Origin: Dehalococcoidales bacterium
Lineage (GTDB): Bacteria; Chloroflexota; Dehalococcoidia; Dehalococcoidales; RBG-16-60-22
Assembly (NCBI GenBank): GCA_028714335.1
Contig: JAQTMM010000005.1
Coordinates: forward strand, 1-58,447
Direction of reading: 5' to 3'
DNA length: 58,447 nt
Under the pieces are notes generated by a model, which was not told where the DNA came from, made no database searches, and saw nothing but the letters and a program-made list of their open reading frames with translations. Shown piece by piece: positions 42,177 to 49,910 of this stretch. Made by a program: the position numbers and the translations under genes. Position 1 is the stretch's first letter. Each line of letters starts with the position of its first letter.

Positions 42177-44270
42177 TTGGAAATCGTCAAGCTTAACATC
42201 GACGGGCGCGACATCGAGGCGCAAAAGGGCAAAAGCGTCCTCGAGGCTTGTTTGGATGTAAATATCTATATTCCCTTCCTTTGTTACCACCCCGATTTAG
42301 GCACTACCGGCGAATGCGGCCTGTGCGCGGTAGAGGTGGAAGGGAAAGACGATTTAGTCCTCGCTTGTGAAGAAATCGTTGCCAATGGTTTAAGAATCCT
42401 CACCAGTACGCCTAAGGTAAAAGACGCCCGCCGCCAGGCTTTAGAGATACTGCTTAAGGGCCACCCCGCCGACTGCGGCACCTGCGATAAGTACCTCAAC
42501 TGCGAATTGCAGGCACTCAAGCAGTACATCAGCTCGGAAGATTATAAACCCCTCGGGCCGGCGCGGCTCTTTGCCGTGGACAATAGCAATCCCCTCTTTA
42601 CCCTCAACCCCAACAAATGCGTCATGTGCACGCGCTGTATCAGGGCATGTAAAGACTTAAGAGGGGTGGGCATCCTCGTTGAGAAAACCCAGGGCGAAGA
42701 CAGGTATTCCGGCATCGAGAACGGCGTGTCTTTAGTCGAGGCGGGCTGCCGTTTTTGCGGCGCCTGCGCCGAGGTCTGCCCCACCGGCGCTATTATGGAT
42801 AAAGAAGAACTCACCAAGGGTAAGAACCGCAAGACTGCTTCACTACCCTGCCGCTATACCTGCCTGGCAGAGATTGACGTGCCGCGTTACCTGCGCTTTA
42901 TGGGGGAGGGGGATTATACGGCGGCCGCGGCGGTGATTAGAGAGAAAGTGCCTTTCCCCGGGGTGCTGGGCTACGTCTGCGACCACCCCTGTGAGGATGT
43001 GTGCCGCCGGGGGCAGGTCAACGAGTCTATAGCGATAAGGGAACTAAAGCGTTACGCCGCGGAAAATACCGACGCTTTACCTAAGATTAACAAGAAACCT
43101 GACACCGGTAAAAAAGTAGCGGTCATCGGGTCCGGCCCGGCGGGGCTGACGGCGGCGTATTATTTAGCTCTACAGGGGCATAACGTAACCATCTTTGACG
43201 CCTTGCCGTTGGCGGGGGGCATGCTGCGTTACGGTATACCATCCTACCGCCTGCCGCGCGAGGCGCTGGACAAAGAAATCGATTATATTAAAAGCGCTGG
43301 TATCGAGATAAAAACCAGCGTTAAAGTAGACTCGGTTGAAAAGCTTTTTACAGAGGGCTTTGACGGCGTTATTGTGGCGGTGGGGACCCAGCGCGGCCAA
43401 AAACTGCCCATCCCCGGCGCCGATGCCTCCGGCGCGTTAATTGGGGTGGATTTCCTACGCGCTGTTAACTCCGGGGAAGACGTGAATATAGGTAAAAATG
43501 TTCTGGTATTGGGGGGAGGCAACGTAGCTTTTGATTGCGCCCGGGCGGCGCGCCGTTTAGGTGCACAGGTTAAAATGGCTTGCCTGGAATCCAGAGAAAC
43601 CATGCCCGCCTCCGACGACGAGATAAAGCAGGGGGAGGAGGAGGGGATAAAGCTTTATCCCGCCCGCGCCTTTACCCGCATCTTAAGCGAAAACGGCAAA
43701 ATCACTGGCGTGGAATGCCAGGAGGTTACCTCGCTGGAGTTTGACGAAGCAAACCAGCCGCAGATAGAAACCAAAGAGGACTCCACTCATGTGCTGGAGG
43801 CGGACACCGTTATCTTCGCCATCGGGCAACGGCCGGAGATACCGGAGGGCTTTGGACTGAATACTACCGACGGCGGACTTATCGAACTGGACTTATTCAC
43901 CGACGGGACCAGCCGGGAGAATGTCTTTGCGGCCGGCGACGCCGTCAGTGGCACGTCCTCCGTCATAAAAGCCATCGCCTCCGGGCGTAAAACGGCGGCG
44001 GCTTTAGATATGTATTTGGGGGGCGGCGGCAATATTGACGAGAAGCTGGCGCCCGAACAGAAAGTAGAAATCTGCATCGGCAAGATTGATGGTTTTGCCA
44101 CTTTAACACGGTGCGAAGATAAGTTAGTGACACCGGAAAAACGACTAAAGAATTTCGAGCAGGTTGTCGCAGATCTCGATAAAGATACTGTAGAATGTGA
44201 AGCAAAACGCTGCCTGCAGTGCGACCTGCGGCTAAAGATAACTCCGATCAAGTTCTGGAGCAGTTATTAA
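42177..44270 (+). CDS. Multi-Fe-S flavoprotein: NuoG-like ferredoxin domains fused to GltD-like FAD/NAD oxidoreductase
   Basis: I place the start at TTG 42177, because sequence further upstream is promoter and transposon junction. The ~697-residue protein has a 2Fe-2S domain (CYHPDLGTTGECGLCAVEV), a His/Cys cluster (HPADCGTCDKYLNC), two 4Fe-4S motifs (CVMCTRCIRAC; CRFCGACAEVCP), a Cys-rich linker (CRYTC ... CDHPCEDVCRRG), and FAD (IGSGPAGLTAAYYL) and NAD(P) (LGGGNVAFDCARAARRLGA) sites. This is the form of glutamate-synthase small-chain-like and bifurcating-hydrogenase/formate-dehydrogenase partners. It would pass electrons between NAD(P)H and ferredoxin or other redox partners. The oxidoreductase gene 13 bp downstream is probably in its operon. 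Confidence 0.88.
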   Translation: MEIVKLNIDGRDIEAQKGKSVLEACLDVNIYIPFLCYHPDLGTTGECGLCAVEVEGKDDLVLACEEIVANGLRILTSTPKVKDARRQALEILLKGHPADCGTCDKYLNCELQALKQYISSEDYKPLGPARLFAVDNSNPLFTLNPNKCVMCTRCIRACKDLRGVGILVEKTQGEDRYSGIENGVSLVEAGCRFCGACAEVCPTGAIMDKEELTKGKNRKTASLPCRYTCLAEIDVPRYLRFMGEGDYTAAAAVIREKVPFPGVLGYVCDHPCEDVCRRGQVNESIAIRELKRYAAENTDALPKINKKPDTGKKVAVIGSGPAGLTAAYYLALQGHNVTIFDALPLAGGMLRYGIPSYRLPREALDKEIDYIKSAGIEIKTSVKVDSVEKLFTEGFDGVIVAVGTQRGQKLPIPGADASGALIGVDFLRAVNSGEDVNIGKNVLVLGGGNVAFDCARAARRLGAQVKMACLESRETMPASDDEIKQGEEEGIKLYPARAFTRILSENGKITGVECQEVTSLEFDEANQPQIETKEDSTHVLEADTVIFAIGQRPEIPEGFGLNTTDGGLIELDLFTDGTSRENVFAAGDAVSGTSSVIKAIASGRKTAAALDMYLGGGGNIDEKLAPEQKVEICIGKIDGFATLTRCEDKLVTPEKRLKNFEQVVADLDKDTVECEAKRCLQCDLRLKITPIKFWSSY

Positions 44271-44283
44271 GAGAGGTGCAATT

Positions 44284-45732
44284 ATGACTAATTTACCGGC
44301 AGAAACCGATATTGTGGTAGTGGGGTCGGGGGCGGCGGGAATGGTGGCGGCTTTAACCGCGGCGGCGGGAGGCGCTAAGGTAATCGTCTTTGAAAAGGAG
44401 CGTTCGCCGGGGGGCACGTCCAACTTCTTCGAAGGCACCTTTGCCGTAGAAAGCGAAATGCAGCGTCAGCGTTACATCACCTACACCCGCGACGAGGCTT
44501 TTAAGAACATCATGGAGTACAGCCACTGGATTGCTAACCCGCGCCTGGTACGGGCGATAGTCAACGAAAGCGGCCCGACCATCGGGTGGCTGCAGGAGCA
44601 GGGCATCGAGTTCAGCGACGCCACGATTAATATGCCCGATTCCCCCCGCACTTACCACATCATTAAGGGAAAAGGGGAGGCGGTCATCAAAGCGCTGGTG
44701 ACCAAAGCCAAGGAAAAAGGCGTGGATATCCGCCTAGCCGCGCCGGTTAAAAGAGTCGTTAAGCAGGGCGAAAAAATCGCCGGGGTTGTGGTGGATGACA
44801 ACGGCGAGGATGTGCCGGTGAAGGCTAAAGCGGTGGTCATCGCTACCGGCGGCTACGCTAACAATAAAGACTGGATTAAGAAATACACGGGCTTCGACCT
44901 TGAGGTTAATTTAGTACCGGTGGGCAACATAGATAAAACGGGCGACGGCCTGCGTATGGCTTGGGAAGTTGGCGCGGGGGAGGAGGGCAAAAGCCTTTTA
45001 GAGCTTTACCGCGCCGGGCCGATAGGGCCGGAGTTTGCCATGGGCAGCCAGCTGGAACTGGCGACTATCCAGCCGGGGCTCTGGGTGAATCCCCGCGGCG
45101 AGCGTTTTTGCGATGAATCGGTGGCTTTTTACGACGCCTCCGTCGGCAACGTCAACGCCCGCTTAAAAGAAGGTTTTTCCTACACAATCTTCGACGAAGC
45201 GGCTCTGGAAAGAATGATTAACGAAGGCATTGATAAAAACGCCAACGTCAGCACCTTCCCGGGCACCAAGCCTACCGATATCCGCCGGGAACTGCAGGCG
45301 GCCTTGGAAAGAGGCACTACGGAAGTCCTGGCGGCGGACTCGGTGGCGGAGCTGGCGGGAAAAATTAACATTGCACCGGCCGTGTTGGAAGCGACCGTTG
45401 CCGAATACAACGCCTTCTGCGAAAAGAAACACGACGACCTGTTCGCTAAAGACGTTAAGTACCTCCGCCCGATTACCGGCCCCAAATATTACGCCATCCG
45501 GGCGCGCACCGTCTTCCTGGGGACGATGGGAGGCATTAAAATCAACGAGAGAACTGCAGTGCTGGATAAAAAGGATACAGTTATCCCGGGGCTTTACGCG
45601 GTGGGTTTTGACGCCGGCGGCATGTATGGTGACAGCTACCCCATTAAGTGCTCATCCGGGCTGGCTTCGGCGTTTGCGACCAATTCCGGGAGGATTGCCG
45701 GGAAGAGTATTTTGAAGTATTTGGGAAAGTAA
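44284..45732 (+). CDS. FAD_binding_2 oxidoreductase (fumarate reductase / ketosteroid dehydrogenase type)
   Basis: The 482-residue protein has an N-terminal FAD motif VVVGSGAAGMVAALTAAAGGAKVIVFEKE and a C-terminal GLYAVGFDAGGMYGDSYPIKCSSGLASAFATNSGRIAG that closes the FAD site. The middle is the fumarate-reductase-like catalytic domain. It lacks a haem or signal sequence, so it is cytoplasmic. Enone or steroid-like reduction or dehydrogenation is plausible. AGAGG lies before the ATG. It could draw electrons from the flavoprotein just upstream. Confidence 0.85.
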   Translation: MTNLPAETDIVVVGSGAAGMVAALTAAAGGAKVIVFEKERSPGGTSNFFEGTFAVESEMQRQRYITYTRDEAFKNIMEYSHWIANPRLVRAIVNESGPTIGWLQEQGIEFSDATINMPDSPRTYHIIKGKGEAVIKALVTKAKEKGVDIRLAAPVKRVVKQGEKIAGVVVDDNGEDVPVKAKAVVIATGGYANNKDWIKKYTGFDLEVNLVPVGNIDKTGDGLRMAWEVGAGEEGKSLLELYRAGPIGPEFAMGSQLELATIQPGLWVNPRGERFCDESVAFYDASVGNVNARLKEGFSYTIFDEAALERMINEGIDKNANVSTFPGTKPTDIRRELQAALERGTTEVLAADSVAELAGKINIAPAVLEATVAEYNAFCEKKHDDLFAKDVKYLRPITGPKYYAIRARTVFLGTMGGIKINERTAVLDKKDTVIPGLYAVGFDAGGMYGDSYPIKCSSGLASAFATNSGRIAGKSILKYLGK

Positions 45733-46518
45733 TTACTCTTCGTCCATCGGGCTTAGGGGCAATCCCCCGCCCACGTTAATAGCCTCGCCGGTAACGTAAG
45801 AAGACATATCGGACGCCAGGAATAAAGCCACACCGGCGATTTCTTCCGGCTCGCCCATACGGTGCATCGGGACTTTGTTGTCCAGCATCTTGAAGAAGGC
45901 TTTGGCTTCCGCCTCTGATTTCCCTTTAAACATCTCGGTGAAGAATTCCGTCTTTATCGGGCCGGGCAGAATGGCATTGACCGTGATATTATTTTGCGCC
46001 AACTCTAACGCCAGGTTGGTCGTAAGCCCCAGCACCCCGCCCTTGGCAGCATGGTAATGCACGATGGGCGCCGGCGGGTGAATCGCTCCCATAGAAGAAA
46101 CGTTGATAATTTTGCCGTACTTATTTTTCTTCATGTACGGAATAACTGCCTTACACATTAAAAACTGTCCCGTTAAGTTGACAGAAATTACCCTGTCCCA
46201 CGCCTCTTCGGTGGTGTCCCCGATTTTAGCGTCGCCGGCAACGCCGCCGGCATTATTCACCAGGATATCTATTTTCCCGAACTCTTTAACCGTCCGCGCC
46301 ACCATATCATTCACGGCGGCGCTATCCGCCACATCACAGGCAATCGCGATAGCTTTCCGCCCCATTGCATTGATTTCCGCCGCCACTTTTTCCGCCCCTT
46401 CAATATGCATTGCGTTAACAACAACGTCGCAGCCCTCTTTAGCAAACATCAGGGCGATGCCCTTCCCGATGCCCTTGGCTCCACCGGTGATGATGGCGAC
46501 TTTATCTTTAAGCAGCAT
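45733..46518 (-). CDS. SDR-family oxidoreductase
   Basis: The 261-residue protein has TGGAKGIGKG, VNNAGGVAG and the catalytic YHAAK. Its close fit to 3-oxoacyl-ACP reductase / glucose dehydrogenase-like SDRs suggests an alcohol dehydrogenase on a ring or acyl substrate. It ends immediately at the stop of the convergent FAD gene and is divergent from the next SDR (81-bp gap). Confidence 0.9.
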   Translation of the reverse strand: MLLKDKVAIITGGAKGIGKGIALMFAKEGCDVVVNAMHIEGAEKVAAEINAMGRKAIAIACDVADSAAVNDMVARTVKEFGKIDILVNNAGGVAGDAKIGDTTEEAWDRVISVNLTGQFLMCKAVIPYMKKNKYGKIINVSSMGAIHPPAPIVHYHAAKGGVLGLTTNLALELAQNNITVNAILPGPIKTEFFTEMFKGKSEAEAKAFFKMLDNKVPMHRMGEPEEIAGVALFLASDMSSYVTGEAINVGGGLPLSPMDEE

Positions 46519-46598
46519 GATTTTCTCCTAAGCTATTTGACGATATTATACCAGCTTTACTATCATAAGGGTAACCCGTTAATAGAAGGAGACATTTA

Positions 46599-47435
46599 AT
46601 GAACAGCCTTAAAGGAAAAGTAGCTTTAGTGACCGGAGCCGCCAGCAAGCGCGGGATGGGACATGCCGTCGCTTTAAAATTCGCCAAGGAGGGGGCGGAC
46701 GTTATTGTTGCCGATAAGTTCGCTATGCCCAAGAGCATGTTCCCCGGCGATGAGAACTGGGGCGGCTTGGACGAGATAGTTAAGGAGATCGAGGGAATAG
46801 GCAGTAAAGGTTTAGCCCTGACGCTGGATATCAACGTCAATAAAGAGATTGACGCCGCCATGGATAAAATCCTTAAAAAATTCGGCAAGCTGGATATTTT
46901 AGTGCACGCCGCTGCCATCCGCGGGCCGGTGGGCGTTAACGTCGTTGACCTTGAGGAAAAAGACATCCGCGCCATTATTGATATTGATTTAGTCGGGGCT
47001 TTCTTAATCTGTAAGGCGGCGGCCAAGGCCATGATAGCAAAAGGGCAGGGCGGTAAAATCGTCATCTATTGCTCGCTGGCGGGCACTCATGGCGTGCCGG
47101 GCAGCGCGGCGTATTCAGCGGCCAAGTACGGTACCATCGGCTTGACCAAAAGCCTGGCGCTGGAACTGGCGAAGCACCAGATTAACGTTAACGGCATCAA
47201 CCCCGGCATGATTGTCACCAACTTGAGGGACGAGAGCTTTAAGAAGATGGCAGAAACCGACGGCACTACCTGGGAAGAGGCACGCAAGAAAGACCACGCC
47301 ATGCTGGGACAGCGTATCCCCTGGGGGCGTTTAGGCACGCCGGAAGAAGCCGCCGACCTTACCTATTTCCTTTGCTCCGACCTTTCTACCTACGTTACGG
47401 GTGAAGTGATAGCTTTAGGTGGCGGCGTAACTTAG
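46599..47435 (+). CDS. SDR-family oxidoreductase
   Basis: The 278-residue protein has TGAASKRGMGHAVA (variant Gly motif), an insert around residues 40-55, and catalytic YSAAKYG. AGAAGGAG precedes the ATG. It leads a likely operon with the ATC-hydrolase-family and MmgE/PrpD genes (8-bp gap, then a 4-bp overlap). Confidence 0.9.
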   Translation: MNSLKGKVALVTGAASKRGMGHAVALKFAKEGADVIVADKFAMPKSMFPGDENWGGLDEIVKEIEGIGSKGLALTLDINVNKEIDAAMDKILKKFGKLDILVHAAAIRGPVGVNVVDLEEKDIRAIIDIDLVGAFLICKAAAKAMIAKGQGGKIVIYCSLAGTHGVPGSAAYSAAKYGTIGLTKSLALELAKHQINVNGINPGMIVTNLRDESFKKMAETDGTTWEEARKKDHAMLGQRIPWGRLGTPEEAADLTYFLCSDLSTYVTGEVIALGGGVT

Positions 47436-47442
47436 AAACAAA

Positions 47443-48153
47443 ATGGCACAACCGATAGATAAAGACTATTACGTCCGGAAGAAAGCAGAACTCATGGAGC
47501 AGTTCGAGAAGGGCGTTAAGCACTGGAGCCTTTCGCTCCTTGAGCGGTTCGGCGAAATACAGACGTACAAAATAAAAATCGCCGCCCGCGAGGAGTTTGA
47601 AAAACTAATTCCCCAGATTCCCTACATCGGTGGGGACGAGAACACCTTTACTAAAAGCCTGGTGGATTCGGTGCGCTACCTGGCGTTGTATAAAACCATG
47701 AAAAACTTCGGCATCCCCGTCGAGGAAATCGGCAAGACAATCTACGACGGCTTTCTTAAAAAAAGCGCCGGACGGCCAAACACATCGGCTGCAAGCAAGA
47801 AATCGTTAGAGAGGCTGCTGGCAGGTGGTAAAAAGGGCGCCGAGGCGTCGCAGGAAAAGCGCTACCCCGGCGATTACGTTTATACATATATTGCAGGCAA
47901 CGGCAAGAAGTTCGACTATGGGTTCGACTTTACCGAGTGCGCTTCCCACAAGCTTTATCATGAACATGACGCCGACGAACTTTTGCCGTATTATTGTTAT
48001 TTAGATTTCGTCGCCGCGAACGTCCGCGGCTTTGGCTTTACCCGGACGAAGGATTTATATAAAGGCGACGGGCTGTGCAACCACCGCTTTAAAGCGGACG
48101 GCAAGACGAAAGCCGGCTGGCCCCCGCCGTTTTTAAAGAGGCAAAAGAAATGA
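47443..48153 (+). CDS. L-2-amino-thiazoline-4-carboxylate hydrolase family protein
   Basis: The 236-residue protein has the family's C-terminal hallmarks: FDYGFDFTECASHKLYHEHDADELLPYYCYLDFVAAN and a final LYKGDGLCNHRFK segment, with conserved Cys, His and Asp. Characterised members open a thiazoline ring; others probably act on different cyclic amides. It lies between an SDR and an MmgE/PrpD gene, which suggests a ring-opening step in a catabolic pathway. Confidence 0.75.
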   Translation: MAQPIDKDYYVRKKAELMEQFEKGVKHWSLSLLERFGEIQTYKIKIAAREEFEKLIPQIPYIGGDENTFTKSLVDSVRYLALYKTMKNFGIPVEEIGKTIYDGFLKKSAGRPNTSAASKKSLERLLAGGKKGAEASQEKRYPGDYVYTYIAGNGKKFDYGFDFTECASHKLYHEHDADELLPYYCYLDFVAANVRGFGFTRTKDLYKGDGLCNHRFKADGKTKAGWPPPFLKRQKK

Positions 48154-49529
48154 CCGCAATAAACGAATTCGTCAAGCACTTTGTGAATACTCGTTATGAA
48201 GACTTACCCCCCGAAGTTGTAGCCGCTGTAAAACAGGAGGTTTTAGACAGCCTCGCCACTGCTTTAGGCGGCTCGACAAAGGGAGGCGTGGGGGAATTGG
48301 TGGCTATGGCCAAGGAGTGGGGTGGCGCCAAGCAAAGTACCGTTATCGGGCAGGGCTTTAAGTGCCCCGCACCCAACGCCGCCCAGATTAACGGCACGAT
48401 GATTCATGCTTTAGATTATGACGACGGCCACCAGACGGCGCTGGTGCACATCGGGTGCGTCACAGTTTCCAGCGCCTTTGCCGCGGCGGAACGAGTGGGC
48501 AAAGTATCCGGTAAAGAGCTGATTACCGCTATCGCTTTAGGCGGCGACTTCATGTCGCGGCTGGGCCTGGCCAATCGCCCGGGCGAGAGCGCTTTATCAT
48601 CAGGCTGGCATCCCACAACACTTTTCGGTTTCCTCGGCAGCGCCGCCATTGCCGGTAAATTATTTAGTCTCTACGAAGAACAGATGACCAACGCCATCGG
48701 CCTTGCTTACCACCAGTGCGGCGGCGCAGGTTCAGGAGTGGCGGACGGCGCTTTAGCGAAACGGATGGGGCCGGGGCTGGCAGCTAAGGCAGGCGTTACC
48801 TCCGCCATCATGGCGGAAAGAGGCATCACCGGCGAGCGGGACGCTTTGGAGGGGAAGGCTGGTATCTTTAAGACCTATATGGGCGGGGATTACGACCCCA
48901 AGGCACTCACGGCGGAGCTGGGCAAACGTTGGGAGGTGGTGAATATCGGGGATAAGCCGTACCCCTGCTGCGGGTTGACCCACGCCTGCATTGACGCCGC
49001 GCTGTCTTTAAAAGAAAAACACAACATTGATGCGAACAATATAAAGTCCATCGCCATCTACGGCGGGCAAGCGGTTTATGACCTGTCACAGCCGCCGGAG
49101 GTTAAGCAAAACCCCCGCACGATAATAGATGCGCAGTTCAGCGTGCTTTATGTGGTGGCTTTGGCATTAGTCAACGGCAAGGTCACTGTGGACGACTTTA
49201 CCGAGGAATCAATCAAGAGGCGGGAAATTTTAAGCGTCGCCCACAAAGCCAGCGGCAATCTGGTGCCGGCCATGAACCGGCACGGCGTGGGCCCGGGGCG
49301 CGTCAAGATTATGATGCAGGACGGCAGTGAATATATCGAGGAAGTAGAGCATTGCCTGGGCAGTGTGGAGCGTCCGATGACCTTTGAAGATGTTACTAAA
49401 AAATTCCGCGAGTGCGCTGCCTGCGCTCTAAAACCCCTCCCCACCTCCAAAATAGAAAAAGTCATTAAACTGGTGAGTAAACTGGAAACCCTATCCGACG
49501 CCACCAAAATTATCAGATTAATAAGCTAA
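48150..49529 (+). CDS. MmgE/PrpD family protein
   Basis: The 459-residue protein has LDSLATALGG near residue 30, INGTMIHALDYDDGH (the Asp/His region of the 2-methylcitrate dehydratase fold), YHQCGGAGSG and PYPCCGLTHACIDAAL. It may be a dehydratase, aconitate-type isomerase or immunoresponsive-gene-1-like decarboxylase; the substrate is unknown. Its start overlaps the previous stop by 4 bp. Confidence 0.88.
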   Translation: MTAINEFVKHFVNTRYEDLPPEVVAAVKQEVLDSLATALGGSTKGGVGELVAMAKEWGGAKQSTVIGQGFKCPAPNAAQINGTMIHALDYDDGHQTALVHIGCVTVSSAFAAAERVGKVSGKELITAIALGGDFMSRLGLANRPGESALSSGWHPTTLFGFLGSAAIAGKLFSLYEEQMTNAIGLAYHQCGGAGSGVADGALAKRMGPGLAAKAGVTSAIMAERGITGERDALEGKAGIFKTYMGGDYDPKALTAELGKRWEVVNIGDKPYPCCGLTHACIDAALSLKEKHNIDANNIKSIAIYGGQAVYDLSQPPEVKQNPRTIIDAQFSVLYVVALALVNGKVTVDDFTEESIKRREILSVAHKASGNLVPAMNRHGVGPGRVKIMMQDGSEYIEEVEHCLGSVERPMTFEDVTKKFRECAACALKPLPTSKIEKVIKLVSKLETLSDATKIIRLIS

Positions 49530-49537
49530 AAAAACAG

Positions 49538-49574
49538 CGCGGACGCCAAAAAGTATATGACGTCCGCGTCTTTT
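49538..49574 (+). terminator. Terminator after the MmgE/PrpD gene
   Basis: CGCGGACG pairs with CGTCCGCG, followed by TCTTTT. It lies between convergent genes. Confidence 0.8.
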
Positions 49575-49594
49575 GCTCGTTGATTTTCTATTAG

Positions 49595-49900
49595 TTAAGT
49601 CTGGCTGTCCCTTAATATCTTGCCGGTTTTCTTGTCCATCCAGTAGGCTCGCTGCTGCACCGGCCAGTTAAAGTAAACGGCGCCGGGGCGAGGGCAATCG
49701 TTAACACAGCAGCCGCAGTACCAGCACTCGTCGGGGTGCAGAATCACCGGCGGTTTGCCTTTAACCGGGTTGGGGATATAAACGTCGCACTGGCAGACCT
49801 CCACACAGTGGTTGCAGCCGTTGCACTTGGCCGGATTAAAGATAACGTTGGAACCAGGGGTGGTTGTATTAGGCAAAGCGTATGTTTTCTGTTGAGTCAT
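49595..49900 (-). CDS. AprB-like 4Fe-4S ferredoxin
   Basis: The 101-residue protein has two 4Fe-4S sites: CNGCNHCVEVC and CWYCGCCVNDCP, then a tail with VYFNWPVQQRAYWMDKKTGK. That arrangement is like the beta subunit of adenylylsulfate reductase. It lies 10 bp downstream of an AprA-like flavoprotein gene. No sat or dsrAB gene is visible, so sulfate reduction cannot be inferred. Confidence 0.85.
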   Translation of the reverse strand: MTQQKTYALPNTTTPGSNVIFNPAKCNGCNHCVEVCQCDVYIPNPVKGKPPVILHPDECWYCGCCVNDCPRPGAVYFNWPVQQRAYWMDKKTGKILRDSQT

Positions 49901-49910
49901 CGCTATCTCC

